Position numbers and translations under genes: made by a program
The notes under the pieces: generated by a model
Databases searched by the model: none
Told to the model about the DNA's origin: nothing
What the model saw: only the letters and a program-made list of their open reading frames with translations
Assembly: GCF_001758425.2 (NCBI RefSeq)
Contig: NZ_MDSS02000033.1
Coordinates: 1 to 38,005 of the forward strand
Length of the DNA stretch: 38,005 bases
Source: Nesterenkonia sp. PF2B19
Lineage (GTDB): Bacteria; Actinomycetota; Actinomycetes; Actinomycetales; Micrococcaceae
Reading direction: 5' to 3'
Part shown: positions 10,137 through 18,271 of the stretch, piece after piece
How positions within the stretch are numbered: position 1 is the stretch's first letter
How the letters are laid out: each line of letters opens with the position of its first letter

Positions 10137-10652
10137 GTGATCCTCTTCATCGGTGACCTCATGACCTCGGGGTCTGGTGCGGAATTCCTCGCCGGGGCGC
10201 TGCTGCTCCTGGGAGGTGCCATCTTCGCGGTGTGCGCGGTGGCGCTGAGCTTCATCGACCTGACCGAGCACCGCCTCCCGAACCGCATCCTCTACCCGTG
10301 GGCGGGGGTGACCACCGGGATCCTGATCTTGGTGGCCCTGCTGCTCGGTGATCTTCCCGGGCTGCTGCGCGGCGTGGCGGCAGGGCTGCTCTGGGGGTTC
10401 GTGTTCCTCCTGGTCCGACTCGTCCACCCGCCGTCCATCGGCATGGGGGATGTCAAGCTCGCAGTCGTGCTGGGCCTCTACACGGGCTTCCTCGGCTGGG
10501 TGACCGTCGCCGCCGCCGTCGTGCTCTCCTTCGTCCTGGCCGGGGTGGTGGCCATCATCCTGCTGATCACCCGCCAGGCCGATCGGCGGACCAGGATCGC
10601 CTTCGGCCCGTTCCTGATCATCGGCACGGCGCTGGCGCTGATCGGCAGCTGA
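10137..10652 (+). CDS. Prepilin peptidase (A24 family, short form)
   Basis: 171 residues, almost all membrane-embedded, with about five or six hydrophobic segments. The two catalytic aspartates of type IV prepilin peptidases are present: Asp41 in LSFIDLTEHRLPN and the GMGD aspartate near residue 104. The N-terminal cytoplasmic methylase domain with its Cys pairs is absent, as in short TadV/CpaA-like or actinobacterial forms. No pilin or secretion ATPase lies in the window, so its substrates are encoded elsewhere. The start is uncertain: the GTG at 10137 has GGAGAG almost touching it, while the ATG at 10161 is better placed but lacks a strong site. Confidence 0.85.
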   Translation: MILFIGDLMTSGSGAEFLAGALLLLGGAIFAVCAVALSFIDLTEHRLPNRILYPWAGVTTGILILVALLLGDLPGLLRGVAAGLLWGFVFLLVRLVHPPSIGMGDVKLAVVLGLYTGFLGWVTVAAAVVLSFVLAGVVAIILLITRQADRRTRIAFGPFLIIGTALALIGS

Positions 10653-10671
10653 GCGGCTACGCTGGCAGCCG

Positions 10672-11175
10672 ATGGCACCCACACCTGACTTCATCCGTGA
10701 CCTGCGTACCCACATCGGCACCGCTGATCTGTGGATCCCTGCCGTCAGGGGCGTGGTCGTGCGCCGGCACGACGGCGGCGCCCCGCTGCAGGAGCCGGAG
10801 GTGCTGCTGGTGAAGCGCAGCGACAACGGCGCGTGGACCGTCACCTCCGGGATCCTGGAGCCCGGCGAGCAGCCCGGCGAGGGCGCGGTCCGGGAGATCG
10901 AGGAGGAGACGGCGGTCGTCGCCCGTCCGGTGCGGGTGGCCGGGGTCTTCGCCACGCACCTGGTGCAGTACGGCAACGGCGACCGCTGCCGCTACCTGGA
11001 CACCGTCCTGGAGATGGAGCCGGTCTCGGGCGATCCGCGGGTCAACGACGACGAGTCGGTGGAGGTCGGCTGGTACCCGGTCTCCGCCCTGCCGGAACCG
11101 CTGGCCGAGGATCAGCGGATGGTCATCGGGTGGGCGCTCGACGACGGCGCCCCGGCCCGGCTCCTCACCGGCTGA
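10672..11175 (+). CDS. Nudix hydrolase
   Basis: 167 residues carrying a near-complete Nudix box at about 61-83: GILEPGEQPGEGAVREIEEE followed by TAV. The final Gly of the consensus GX5EX7REUXEEXGU is replaced by Ala, which is tolerated in some members. The REIEEE metal-binding glutamates are intact. The family cleaves nucleoside diphosphates linked to another moiety; the substrate cannot be predicted. It starts 19 bases after the prepilin peptidase with no clear ribosome site and may be co-transcribed. Its stop overlaps the 3' end of the convergent FAD-oxidase gene by 11 bases. Confidence 0.92.
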   Translation: MAPTPDFIRDLRTHIGTADLWIPAVRGVVVRRHDGGAPLQEPEVLLVKRSDNGAWTVTSGILEPGEQPGEGAVREIEEETAVVARPVRVAGVFATHLVQYGNGDRCRYLDTVLEMEPVSGDPRVNDDESVEVGWYPVSALPEPLAEDQRMVIGWALDDGAPARLLTG

Positions 11176-12538
11176 GCTCGGCGAAGACCTTCCCCGGATT
11201 CAGGATCCCGGCGGGGTCGAAGAGCTCCTTGATCTGCCGCTGCAGGGCGAACTGGTCGGCGCCGAGCTCGTCGACGAGCCACCGGCGCTTCAGCAGTCCC
11301 ACACCATGCTCCCCGGTCAGCGTGCCGCCCATGGCCAGCGCCATCTCGAAGATCCGTCCGGCGGCCTCCCAGATCCGCTCCGGCACACGGTGGCCCTCGA
11401 AGGAGAACGTGGGGTGCAGGTTGCCGTCGCCGGCGTGGGCGGCGGTGGGGATGAGCACCCCGCAGTCCTGCTCGATGCGACGGATCTCGGCGAAGGCGTC
11501 CGCCATGCGGTCCAGCGGCACGGCCACGTCCTCGATCAGCGGAGTGCCGCGGGCCTCCAGCGCCGGGAACATCTGCCGGCGCAGCCCGAAGAGACGCTGC
11601 GCCTCCGCCTGGTCGCGCGCCACCTGGACACGGCCCCCATGGGACTGCAGGATCGTCGCGCAGGCCTGCAGCTCGGCCGCGGCGGACTCTCCGTCGCACT
11701 GCAGCAGCAGGAACGCCTGGCCGCCCTGCGAGGGGTCCTCACCGGTGAAGGAGGTCAGGGCGTCCAGGCAGGGCCGATCCAACAGCTCCATGGCGGCCGG
11801 GATGTGACCCGCGTGGACCAGTGCCGAGGAGGCGGCCGCGGCGTCGACGATGCTGCTGAAGGTCGCCGTCAGGGTCGGGGTCTCCCCGCTCACCGCCGGA
11901 CGCAGCTTCAGCGTGGCCTCCACGATGATCCCCAGCGTCCCCTCCGATCCGATCATCAGGGCGGTGAGGTCGTAGCCCGTGACGCCTTTGACGGTGCGGC
12001 GGCCGACGTCGAGCCGGCGCCCGTCGGCCAGCACCACGGTCAGCCCCAGCACGGACTCCCGGGTCACGCCGTATTTGGCGCACAGGAGCCCACCGGCGTT
12101 CATCGCGATGTTGCCGCCCACCGTGGAGATGTCCTTGCTGGCCGGGTCCGGGGACCACCACAGGCCATGCTCGGCCAGCTGCGCGTCGAGCCGCCCGTTG
12201 ATCACCCCGGCCTGCACGACCGCCAGCCGGTTCTGCGGAGAGACCTCCAGGACCCGGTCCATCCGCTCCAGGCTCAGCACGATCTCCCCGTCACCGGCGG
12301 TGGCGCCGCCGGCCAGCCCGGTGCCCGCCCCGCGGGCGACCACGGGCGTGCCGTGGGCGCTCGCGGTGCGGCACACGTGCAGCACGTCCTCGACGCTCTC
12401 CGCGAGGACCGCCGCCACCGGAAGACCCTCGCCCACATGACCGGACCGATCCGCGGACAGGGCCCGCAGGGCCGCCGGATCGGTGGTGACCCGTCCGGGC
12501 AGTGCGGCCTCGAGCTCGGCGACGACGACTGCGGACAT
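11165..12538 (-). CDS. FAD-linked oxidase (GlcD / D-lactate dehydrogenase type)
   Basis: 457 residues, a normal length for the family. The FAD-binding PCMH domain occupies about residues 35-215, with PVVARGAGTGLAGGA near 65-79 and TVGGNIAMNAGG near 137-148. The C-terminal FAD-oxidase domain follows, with HAGDGNLHP near 370 and GEHGVG near 415. Members oxidise 2-hydroxy acids such as glycolate or D-lactate and pass electrons to the membrane chain or to iron-sulfur partners. No GlcE/GlcF partners are adjacent, so a single-subunit D-2-hydroxyacid dehydrogenase is more likely. It lies 45 bases downstream of fumC on the same strand and may share its transcript. Confidence 0.9.
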   Translation of the reverse strand: MSAVVVAELEAALPGRVTTDPAALRALSADRSGHVGEGLPVAAVLAESVEDVLHVCRTASAHGTPVVARGAGTGLAGGATAGDGEIVLSLERMDRVLEVSPQNRLAVVQAGVINGRLDAQLAEHGLWWSPDPASKDISTVGGNIAMNAGGLLCAKYGVTRESVLGLTVVLADGRRLDVGRRTVKGVTGYDLTALMIGSEGTLGIIVEATLKLRPAVSGETPTLTATFSSIVDAAAASSALVHAGHIPAAMELLDRPCLDALTSFTGEDPSQGGQAFLLLQCDGESAAAELQACATILQSHGGRVQVARDQAEAQRLFGLRRQMFPALEARGTPLIEDVAVPLDRMADAFAEIRRIEQDCGVLIPTAAHAGDGNLHPTFSFEGHRVPERIWEAAGRIFEMALAMGGTLTGEHGVGLLKRRWLVDELGADQFALQRQIKELFDPAGILNPGKVFAELSR

Positions 12539-12583
12539 GACAGGGCCTCCTGGAGGGGCGAGTGGGGATCGGCGCGGTGGGGA

Positions 12584-14008
12584 TCAGCCCGGCTGGGTCA
12601 TGGACTTCACGTCGAGGGCCTCGTCCAGCTGCGCCTCGGTGAGCTCGCCGCGCTCCAGGTAGCCCAGCTCCACCACGGCCTCCCGGACCGTCACCTTGTT
12701 CTTGACCGCATGCTTGGCGATCTCGGCGGCGGCCTCGTAGCCGATGTGCTTGTTCAGCGGGGTGACCACCGAGGGGGAGGCGCCGGCGAGGAAGGCACAG
12801 CGCTCCTCGTTGGCGGTGAGCCCGGAGATCATCTTGTCCGCCATCACGTAGGAGGTGTTCTTCAGCAGCCGGACCGACTCCAGCAGGTTCGCCGCCATCA
12901 CCGGGATGCCGACGTTGAGCTCGAAGGCCCCGTTGGTGGAGGACAGCGCCACCGTGGTGTCGTTGCCGATCACCTGGGCGCACACCTGGATGGCGGACTC
13001 ACAGATGACCGGGTTCACCTTGCCCGGCATGATGGAGGATCCCGGCTGCAGGTCCGGGATGGCGATCTCGCCGAGCCCGGTGTTGGGGCCCGAACCCATC
13101 CAGCGCAGGTCGTTGTTGATCTTGATCAGCGAGTAGGCGATGTTGCGCAGCTGACCGGAGGCCTCCACGAGCCCGTCCCGGTTGGCCTGCGCCTCGAAGT
13201 GGTCGCGAGCCTCGGTCAGGGGCAGGCCGGTGTCCTCGGCCAGGTGGGCGATGGCCTTCTCCGCGAAGCCCAGGGGGGTGTTGATGCCGGTGCCCACGGC
13301 GGTGCCGCCCAGCGGGACCTCGGCCACGCGCGGCAGGGAGGAGTCGATGCGCTCGATGCCGTAGCGGACCTGCGCCGCGTAGCCGGCGAACTCCTGGCCC
13401 AGCGTGACCGGGGTGGCATCCATCAGGTGGGTGCGGCCGGACTTCACGACGTCGGCGAACTCGGCGGCCTTGGCCTCCAGCGCCTCGGCCAGGTAGGCCA
13501 GGGCGGGCTTGAGGTCGTTGATCAGCGCACCGGTGGCGGCCACGTGCACCGAGGTGGGGAAGACGTCGTTGGAGGACTGCGAGGCGTTGACGTGGTCGTT
13601 GGGGTGGACCTCCTTGTCCGAGCCCTTCTCCTGCAGCGCCTGGTTGGCCAGGGTGGCCAGCACCTCGTTGGTGTTCATGTTGGAGGAGGTGCCGGAGCCG
13701 GTCTGGAACACGTCCACCGGGAAGTGCTCGTCCAGCTCACCGGAGGCCACCTTCTCGGCGGCGCCGGCGATGGCCTCGGCGAGCTCGCCGTCGAGCACGC
13801 CCAGCTCCTGGTTGGCCAGGGCGGCGGCCTTCTTCACCCGGGCCAGCGCCTCGATGTGGGCGCGCTCCAGGGTGCGTCCGGAGATGGGGAAGTTCTCGAC
13901 GGCGCGCTGGGTCTGGGCCCGGTACAGCGCGTGGGCAGGCACCTTCACCTCACCCATGGTGTCGCGCTCGATGCGGTATTCGGTCTCAGCAGCAGAGTTC
14001 TGGGTCAT
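12584..14008 (-). CDS. fumC: Class II fumarate hydratase
   Basis: A 474-residue cytosolic TCA-cycle enzyme interconverting fumarate and malate. The fumarase/aspartase signature [11 protein letters not shown] lies at 323-333 (catalytic Ser325). [12 protein letters not shown] at 105-116, SSNDVFPTS at 145-153 and [11 protein letters not shown] at 191-201 (substrate His194) are all intact. Fumarase rather than aspartase is supported by length and by synteny with Rv1098c. The gene is uninterrupted, in contrast to many neighbours. Confidence 0.97.
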   Translation of the reverse strand: MTQNSAAETEYRIERDTMGEVKVPAHALYRAQTQRAVENFPISGRTLERAHIEALARVKKAAALANQELGVLDGELAEAIAGAAEKVASGELDEHFPVDVFQTGSGTSSNMNTNEVLATLANQALQEKGSDKEVHPNDHVNASQSSNDVFPTSVHVAATGALINDLKPALAYLAEALEAKAAEFADVVKSGRTHLMDATPVTLGQEFAGYAAQVRYGIERIDSSLPRVAEVPLGGTAVGTGINTPLGFAEKAIAHLAEDTGLPLTEARDHFEAQANRDGLVEASGQLRNIAYSLIKINNDLRWMGSGPNTGLGEIAIPDLQPGSSIMPGKVNPVICESAIQVCAQVIGNDTTVALSSTNGAFELNVGIPVMAANLLESVRLLKNTSYVMADKMISGLTANEERCAFLAGASPSVVTPLNKHIGYEAAAEIAKHAVKNKVTVREAVVELGYLERGELTEAQLDEALDVKSMTQPG

Positions 14009-14080
14009 GGGCCCATTCTATGGACGCCGGTGAGGCTCCGCGTCGAGCCGTCGCACTGTGAAGCGCGTCGTGTGATGTGC

Positions 14081-14713
14081 TCAGACTTCGCCGGTGGTGC
14101 TGACCAGGTCCGCGCGTCCCTCGGCCAGCCGGTAGGTCACACCGATCACCGCGGTGCGGCCGTCCTGGACGGCCTCGTAGATGGCGCGGGAGTGCTCGGT
14201 GATCCGTGAGACCGTCTGCTTCACGTGCTCCTCCACGGTCTCGTTGACCGTGGTCAGTCCCTGGCGCTGGGCGGCCAGCACGGAGGGCGTGATGCGCTCC
14301 ACCAGGCTGCGCACGAATCCGGTGGGGGTGGTGGCCGAGGCTGCGGACTCCATGGCGGCGGTGACGGCGCCGCAGGAGTCATGGCCGAGCACCACGATCA
14401 GCGGCACCTCCAGCACGTCCACGCTGTACTCCAGGGACCCCAGGACGGCGTCGTCGATCACCTGGCCAGCGGTGCGGACCACGAACACGTCGCCCAGTCC
14501 GACGTCGAAGATGATCTCCGCGGCCAGACGCGAGTCCGAGCAGCCGAAGATCACCGCCATCGGGTGCTGGCCGTCGGTCAACGAGCTGCGGCGGGCCGCG
14601 TTCTGATTGGGGTGTGCGACCTCCCCGGAGACGAAGCGGGCGTTTCCCGCCTGCAGTCGTTCCCAGACGTCTGCGGGGCTGGGGGTGGGGGAGGCACTGG
14701 CGGCGTCGGTCAT
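14081..14713 (-). CDS. Beta-class carbonic anhydrase
   Basis: 210 residues from the ATG at 14711-14713, preceded by GAGGAG; the longer open frame upstream is not needed. It hydrates CO2 to bicarbonate in the cytosol. The zinc site is complete: Cys58 in FGCSDSR, the Asp60-Arg62 dyad, and His111 and Cys114 in GHDSCGA. Bicarbonate supply fits the presence of a biotin-dependent carboxylase in the same window, though a direct link is inference. The gene sits between DUF4245 and fumC on one strand and is likely part of that run. Confidence 0.95.
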   Translation of the reverse strand: MTDAASASPTPSPADVWERLQAGNARFVSGEVAHPNQNAARRSSLTDGQHPMAVIFGCSDSRLAAEIIFDVGLGDVFVVRTAGQVIDDAVLGSLEYSVDVLEVPLIVVLGHDSCGAVTAAMESAASATTPTGFVRSLVERITPSVLAAQRQGLTTVNETVEEHVKQTVSRITEHSRAIYEAVQDGRTAVIGVTYRLAEGRADLVSTTGEV

Positions 14714-14777
14714 CGTACTCCTCGGAGGTGGTGGAGATGCTGGGCGGGCAGGTGCTCTCAGACTAGGGCAGGGCGGA

Positions 14778-15449
14778 TCACTGGTCTGTGTCGGAGTCCT
14801 CACCGGTGTCGGCGCCGGGGCTGGGGTCGGTGTCGTCCCGGGGGTCTTCGCCCAGGGACGCCACCACGGCTTCCAGGGCGAGGTCGAACTCCTCCTCGGA
14901 GGCGTCTCCGCCGATGACCACGGTGGTGCCGTCGACGTCGTTCTCCTCCTCGGTGAGGACATAGTAGGTGCGGTCACGGTCGCCGTCACGGACCTCGAAC
15001 TCCAGGCCGTCCACCGTGTGCGTGCCGGCGGGGGAGGCCTGCCGGGTCTCTTCGGCGATCCAGGTGGGGTTGCCCTGGGCGGTCTGGGCGAAGCCGATGA
15101 AGTCGACCGCGTCGGTGGTGTAGCCGACCTCCCAGACGGGCACACCGTGCTCCGGCCTGGTCTCCCAGCGGGCGTAGTTCGCGGACCATCCCTCCGGCAC
15201 CTCGGGGGCCAGGGGTGCGAAGGTGGCGACGTCGGCCACGTAGGCGGCCTCCTGGTGGACGTCCTCGTCCCGCTGGTAGGGCTCCACGTCCGGCTCAGGG
15301 TTCATCATGTAGAACGCGGCGACCGCTCCGACCGTCACAGCCATGGTGATGATCATCGCGATCATCGGCTGCGAGATCCGCTTCGACTGGGCGGGGGTCA
15401 GCTGGGGCTTGGGCGGGGTAGGGGCCTGGTCCTGTTCGCGTTCTGTCAC
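14778..15449 (-). CDS. DUF4245 family membrane-anchored protein
   Basis: 223 residues from a GTG at 15447-15449, the first start after the stop-proximal region. A proline-rich cytoplasmic tail of about 28 residues leads to one transmembrane helix (about 29-48, PMIAMIITMAVTVGAVAAFY). An extracytoplasmic domain follows (GWSANYARWE, then VPVWEVGYTT, then DFIGFAQT) and an acidic Asp/Thr tail. This matches the DUF4245 family, which in mycobacteria (Rv1100) lies beside glpX and fumC. Its function is unknown. Here fumC is close but glpX lies 11 kb away. Confidence 0.85.
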   Translation of the reverse strand: MTEREQDQAPTPPKPQLTPAQSKRISQPMIAMIITMAVTVGAVAAFYMMNPEPDVEPYQRDEDVHQEAAYVADVATFAPLAPEVPEGWSANYARWETRPEHGVPVWEVGYTTDAVDFIGFAQTAQGNPTWIAEETRQASPAGTHTVDGLEFEVRDGDRDRTYYVLTEEENDVDGTTVVIGGDASEEEFDLALEAVVASLGEDPRDDTDPSPGADTGEDSDTDQ

Positions 15450-15495
15450 CCGCCCATTGTCCCAAAGTTCTGCCGGTGCTCCGTCCACCTGACCG

Positions 15496-16101
15496 TCAAT
15501 GACGGGCGGGAAGCTCCTCGGCCAGCACGGCATAGCCGACGCCGTCCTGCCAGCCGAGGTCCCGGTGCAGCGACTCCCGGACCGTGGAGGTCTCCCGGCG
15601 CATGCCCAGGGCCTCCATGAGCCGCCAGGAGCCGGTGTTCTCGGCGAAGCACCCGGCATGCATCCTGCGGACACCCAGGTCAGCGGCCAGCTCCAGGAGA
15701 GCCCGTACCGCCTCCCGGGCGTATCCGTGCGCCCGGTGCTGCGGAGCGAGGGTCCAGTCCAGCTCGACCTGCGTGCCCCTGGCTTGAGCGGCCGCCTCCT
15801 GCTGGGCCCAGCCGTCCTGCAGCCGCGCCCCCACATCGCCTACGAGCCCACCGTCGCTGCGGCGTCGCACGGTGAACTTGGAGCCCTGGGGCAGCCACCG
15901 GTCGCAGAGCTGCTCCGGGGCCTCGTACCGGCGGGACATCCAGTGGGTGGTCTCCGGCAGGCGCCAGTACTCCCAGACCTCGTCGAGGTCGGCGGCCGTG
16001 AACGGGCTCAGGGTCAGCCGCTCGGTGAGCACAGGGAACGCCGTGCCTCGGGCCGCGCAGAGCTCGTGGAAGGTGCGCTGAGAGGTCGTGTCCGCGGTCA
16101 T
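15496..16101 (-). CDS. GNAT family N-acetyltransferase (RimJ/RimL-like)
   Basis: 201 residues from the ATG at 16099-16101, chosen because the protein fold begins at LTERLTLSPFTAADLDEVWE, typical of the RimJ/RimL branch. The acetyl-CoA loop is visible as LAPQHRAHGYAREAV, a version of the Q/RxxGxG/A motif, followed by the HAGCFAENTGSWRLMEALGM segment that ends the fold. It could acetylate a protein N-terminus or a small molecule; the substrate is unknown. It is divergent from the VTT gene with only about 32 bases between starts. Confidence 0.9.
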   Translation of the reverse strand: MTADTTSQRTFHELCAARGTAFPVLTERLTLSPFTAADLDEVWEYWRLPETTHWMSRRYEAPEQLCDRWLPQGSKFTVRRRSDGGLVGDVGARLQDGWAQQEAAAQARGTQVELDWTLAPQHRAHGYAREAVRALLELAADLGVRRMHAGCFAENTGSWRLMEALGMRRETSTVRESLHRDLGWQDGVGYAVLAEELPARH

Positions 16102-16133
16102 AGGTGTCAGCCTAGCGCCGTACAGTGGTGCTG

Positions 16134-16880
16134 ATGAGTCAGGATCAGCCCGACGACGCAGCACCCGACGACGCAGCACCCGCACCTGTGGGCAGGACCG
16201 GCCTGCAGTGGGGCACCTATCTGCGCAACACGCTGCTCGTCCTGGTGCTGCTGCTGATGCTCTGGCTGGCCTTCAACGTGCGGCTGCCGTCCGTGGACGA
16301 GCTGCGTGCGGACATGGAGAGCCTCGGCTGGGCGGTCTGGATCGTGTTCGTGCTGCTGTACGCGATCGTGGCCATGACTCCCATCCCGGTGACGATCATG
16401 GCGGTCACCGGAGGGCTGCTGTTCGGCATCGTGGAGGGCAGCGCCCTCTCGGTCATCGGCGTGTTCATCGGCTGCTGGGGCGCCTACTGGCTGGCCCGGG
16501 CGCTCGGACGCGCCACCGTGGTGAAGATGCTGGGCACCCACGCCGACACCGTGGAGCGGCATCTGGGCGACGCCGGGTTCCAAGCGGTGGCCACGCTGCG
16601 GCTCATGCCCGGCCTGCCGTACTGGCCGGTCAACTACGGCTCCGGCGCGTTCGGAGTCTCTCAGCGGGACTTCCTGGTGGCGGGGCTGATCTCCACCGTC
16701 CCGGGGCAGGTGTCCCTGGTCGCCGTCGGCGCGTTCATCTCCGAGCCGGGCGTGGTCCCGGCTGCGGTGGTGCTGTGCGCCTGGGCGGTGGTGGTCACCA
16801 TGACCATCTGGGCGCTGCGCGCCTGGAAGGGCACCTCATCGCGCCCGCTGCCGGGTGACCGGTTCCGTCGACGCAGCTGA
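16134..16880 (+). CDS. TVP38/TMEM64 (VTT/DedA-like) family membrane protein
   Basis: 248 residues with about six hydrophobic segments after a polar N-terminal tail of about 28. The VTT-domain signature is present: MTPIPVTIMAVTGGLLFG near 80-97, and LRLMPGLPYWPVNYGSGAFG near 156-175, where the Arg and Pro residues define the re-entrant loops. Relatives move lipids across membranes, including undecaprenyl phosphate in the DedA branch. I use the ATG at 16134; a GTG three codons upstream is possible. The 3' end overlaps the convergent CitE-like gene by 45 bases. Confidence 0.88.
   Translation: MSQDQPDDAAPDDAAPAPVGRTGLQWGTYLRNTLLVLVLLLMLWLAFNVRLPSVDELRADMESLGWAVWIVFVLLYAIVAMTPIPVTIMAVTGGLLFGIVEGSALSVIGVFIGCWGAYWLARALGRATVVKMLGTHADTVERHLGDAGFQAVATLRLMPGLPYWPVNYGSGAFGVSQRDFLVAGLISTVPGQVSLVAVGAFISEPGVVPAAVVLCAWAVVVTMTIWALRAWKGTSSRPLPGDRFRRRS
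16149..16178. repeat. Tandem 15-base duplication in the VTT gene N-terminus
   Basis: Two perfect copies of CCCGACGACGCAGCA lie side by side at 16149-16163 and 16164-16178. They code for the repeated DDAAP in the cytoplasmic tail. The frame is kept, so the duplication is probably neutral. Confidence 0.9.
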
Positions 16881-17753
16881 GGCCGCCTCGGCCCGGCGCA
16901 CGACCTGCTCGGCGTGGCGGATCAGCGGCAGGTCCACCATCGCCCCGCGGAACCGGAAGGCACCGCCGTGGTGGGGCACCTGCGCCAGGACGGCGCGGGC
17001 GTGCTCCAGCTCCTCGGCCGTGGGCGCGTAGGCCTGCCGGATCAGCGGCACCTGGGACGGGTGGATGCAGGCCTTGGCCGCCCAGCCGCTGGCCACCGCG
17101 TCGGCGGCCTCCTCCGCCAGGCCCGTGACGTCGTCGATGTCCGCATAGATCGCGTCGATCCCGGCGGCGCCGTGGGTGGCGGCGGCGAGCAGCACCTGGG
17201 CGCGGGCCTGCCGGGCCACGTCCCGGTAGCGGCCGTCCGCGCGCCGGGAGGAGCTGCCTCCGAGGGAGGCGATGAGGTCTTCGGCGCCCCACATCACCGC
17301 CACCACCTGCGGGTGGGAGGCGATCTGCTCGGCCCGGGTGGCGCCTGCGGCGGTCTCGCACAGCGGGATCAGTCCGACCCCGGGCAGCGCCTCAGCGGCT
17401 GCGGCCACGTCCTGCGCGGACTCGGTCTTGGCGAGCATCACCAGCTCCACCGGGCTGCCGGCCAGCAGAGCGACGTCGGCGTGGAAGTCTTCGGTGTCAG
17501 CAGGGCTGATCCGCACCACCGTCCGGGCCCGCAGGTCTGAGCCCTCCGGGCCGGCCAGCGTATCCAGGTGCGCACGCAGGTGATCTCGAGCCGCGGGCTT
17601 GTCCGGCTCGGCGACGGCGTCCTCCAGGTCGAGGATCACCGCATCGGCCCGCTCGGCGGCCTTGGCGTAGCGTTCGGGACGATCGGCCGGGCAGAACAGC
17701 AGGGTGGGCCCGGCGGTGAACGCCCGACCGCTGACCTCACGACGGCGGCTCAT
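16836..17753 (-). CDS. CitE/HpcH-type acyl-CoA lyase
   Basis: 305 residues from the ATG at 17751-17753, which has AGGAGG six bases upstream. It belongs to the HpcH/HpaI aldolase/citrate lyase beta family: LLFCPADRPERYAKA at 18-32, LDLEDAV at 41-47 (metal-binding Glu44/Asp45), then VMLAKTES, IPLCETAAG, and MWGAEDLIASLGG. The start overlaps the MaoC stop as ATGA, so the two are translationally coupled. The order CitE-MaoC-FadE-AccA-AccD equals Rv2498c-Rv2502c. The M. tuberculosis homologue Rv2498c is reported to cleave beta-hydroxyacyl-CoAs including (R)-HMG-CoA. The likely role here is therefore the final leucine-pathway cleavage to acetyl-CoA and acetoacetate; citramalyl- or malyl-CoA lysis is the alternative. 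Confidence 0.87.
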   Translation of the reverse strand: MSRRREVSGRAFTAGPTLLFCPADRPERYAKAAERADAVILDLEDAVAEPDKPAARDHLRAHLDTLAGPEGSDLRARTVVRISPADTEDFHADVALLAGSPVELVMLAKTESAQDVAAAAEALPGVGLIPLCETAAGATRAEQIASHPQVVAVMWGAEDLIASLGGSSSRRADGRYRDVARQARAQVLLAAATHGAAGIDAIYADIDDVTGLAEEAADAVASGWAAKACIHPSQVPLIRQAYAPTAEELEHARAVLAQVPHHGGAFRFRGAMVDLPLIRHAEQVVRRAEAASAASTEPVTRQRAR

Positions 17754-18271
17754 GCGGATCCTCCTGAGGTGCCTTCTGCTGTGCCGGACCGGTGGGCCTC
17801 CTCGGAGACCCAGAGCATCACGGAGCGGACGCATTCGGCCACCACGGTGCCCTCCTGGTTGCGGCCTCGATGCCGGATCCGGGCGATGCCCTGCCCGGGA
17901 CGGGAGCCGGAGGGGCGCGTGTCCAGGATCTCCGACTCCGAGTACAGGGTGTCGCCGTGGAACAGCGGATGCGGGAACGAGACGGCCTCGAAGCCGAGGT
18001 TCGCCACGATGGTGCCCTGCGTCAGCTGCGCCACGGACGCGCCGACCAGCGTGGAGAGGGTGAGCATCGAGTTCACCAGGGGCCGGCCGAAGGGCTGCTG
18101 GGCGGCCCAGTGGGCGTCCAGATGCAGGGACTGGGTGTTCATGGTCAGGGTGGTGAACCCGACGTTGTCCGCTTCGGTGACGGTGCGTCCCGGTGCGTGC
18201 CGGTACACCGCCCCGACCTCGATCTCGTCCAGGTAGAGCCCTCGCTGCTGGATGATCCGCTGCTCGCTCAT
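17750..18271 (-). CDS. MaoC-family enoyl-CoA hydratase
   Basis: 173 residues forming a single hot-dog domain. It shows FTTLTMNTQSLHLDAHWAAQ near 39-58, which holds the Asn and His positions of the hydratase 2 motif, and FGRPLVNSMLTLS near 61-73. MaoC hydratases add water to 2-enoyl-CoAs, giving R-hydroxy products. In this cluster the natural substrate would be 3-methylglutaconyl-CoA, giving (R)-HMG-CoA for the adjacent lyase. This is inferred from context and the Rv2499c parallel. The gene overlaps both neighbours by ATGA, starting inside the dehydrogenase stop and ending inside the lyase start. Confidence 0.87.
   Translation of the reverse strand: MSEQRIIQQRGLYLDEIEVGAVYRHAPGRTVTEADNVGFTTLTMNTQSLHLDAHWAAQQPFGRPLVNSMLTLSTLVGASVAQLTQGTIVANLGFEAVSFPHPLFHGDTLYSESEILDTRPSGSRPGQGIARIRHRGRNQEGTVVAECVRSVMLWVSEEAHRSGTAEGTSGGSA

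Noticed and set aside
11306-14209. 967-codon open frame on the plus strand
   Set aside because: It is antisense to the FAD oxidase and fumC and arises from third-position GC bias. The product is rich in Gly, Arg, His and Gln with no domain, while both minus-strand genes have full catalytic motifs.
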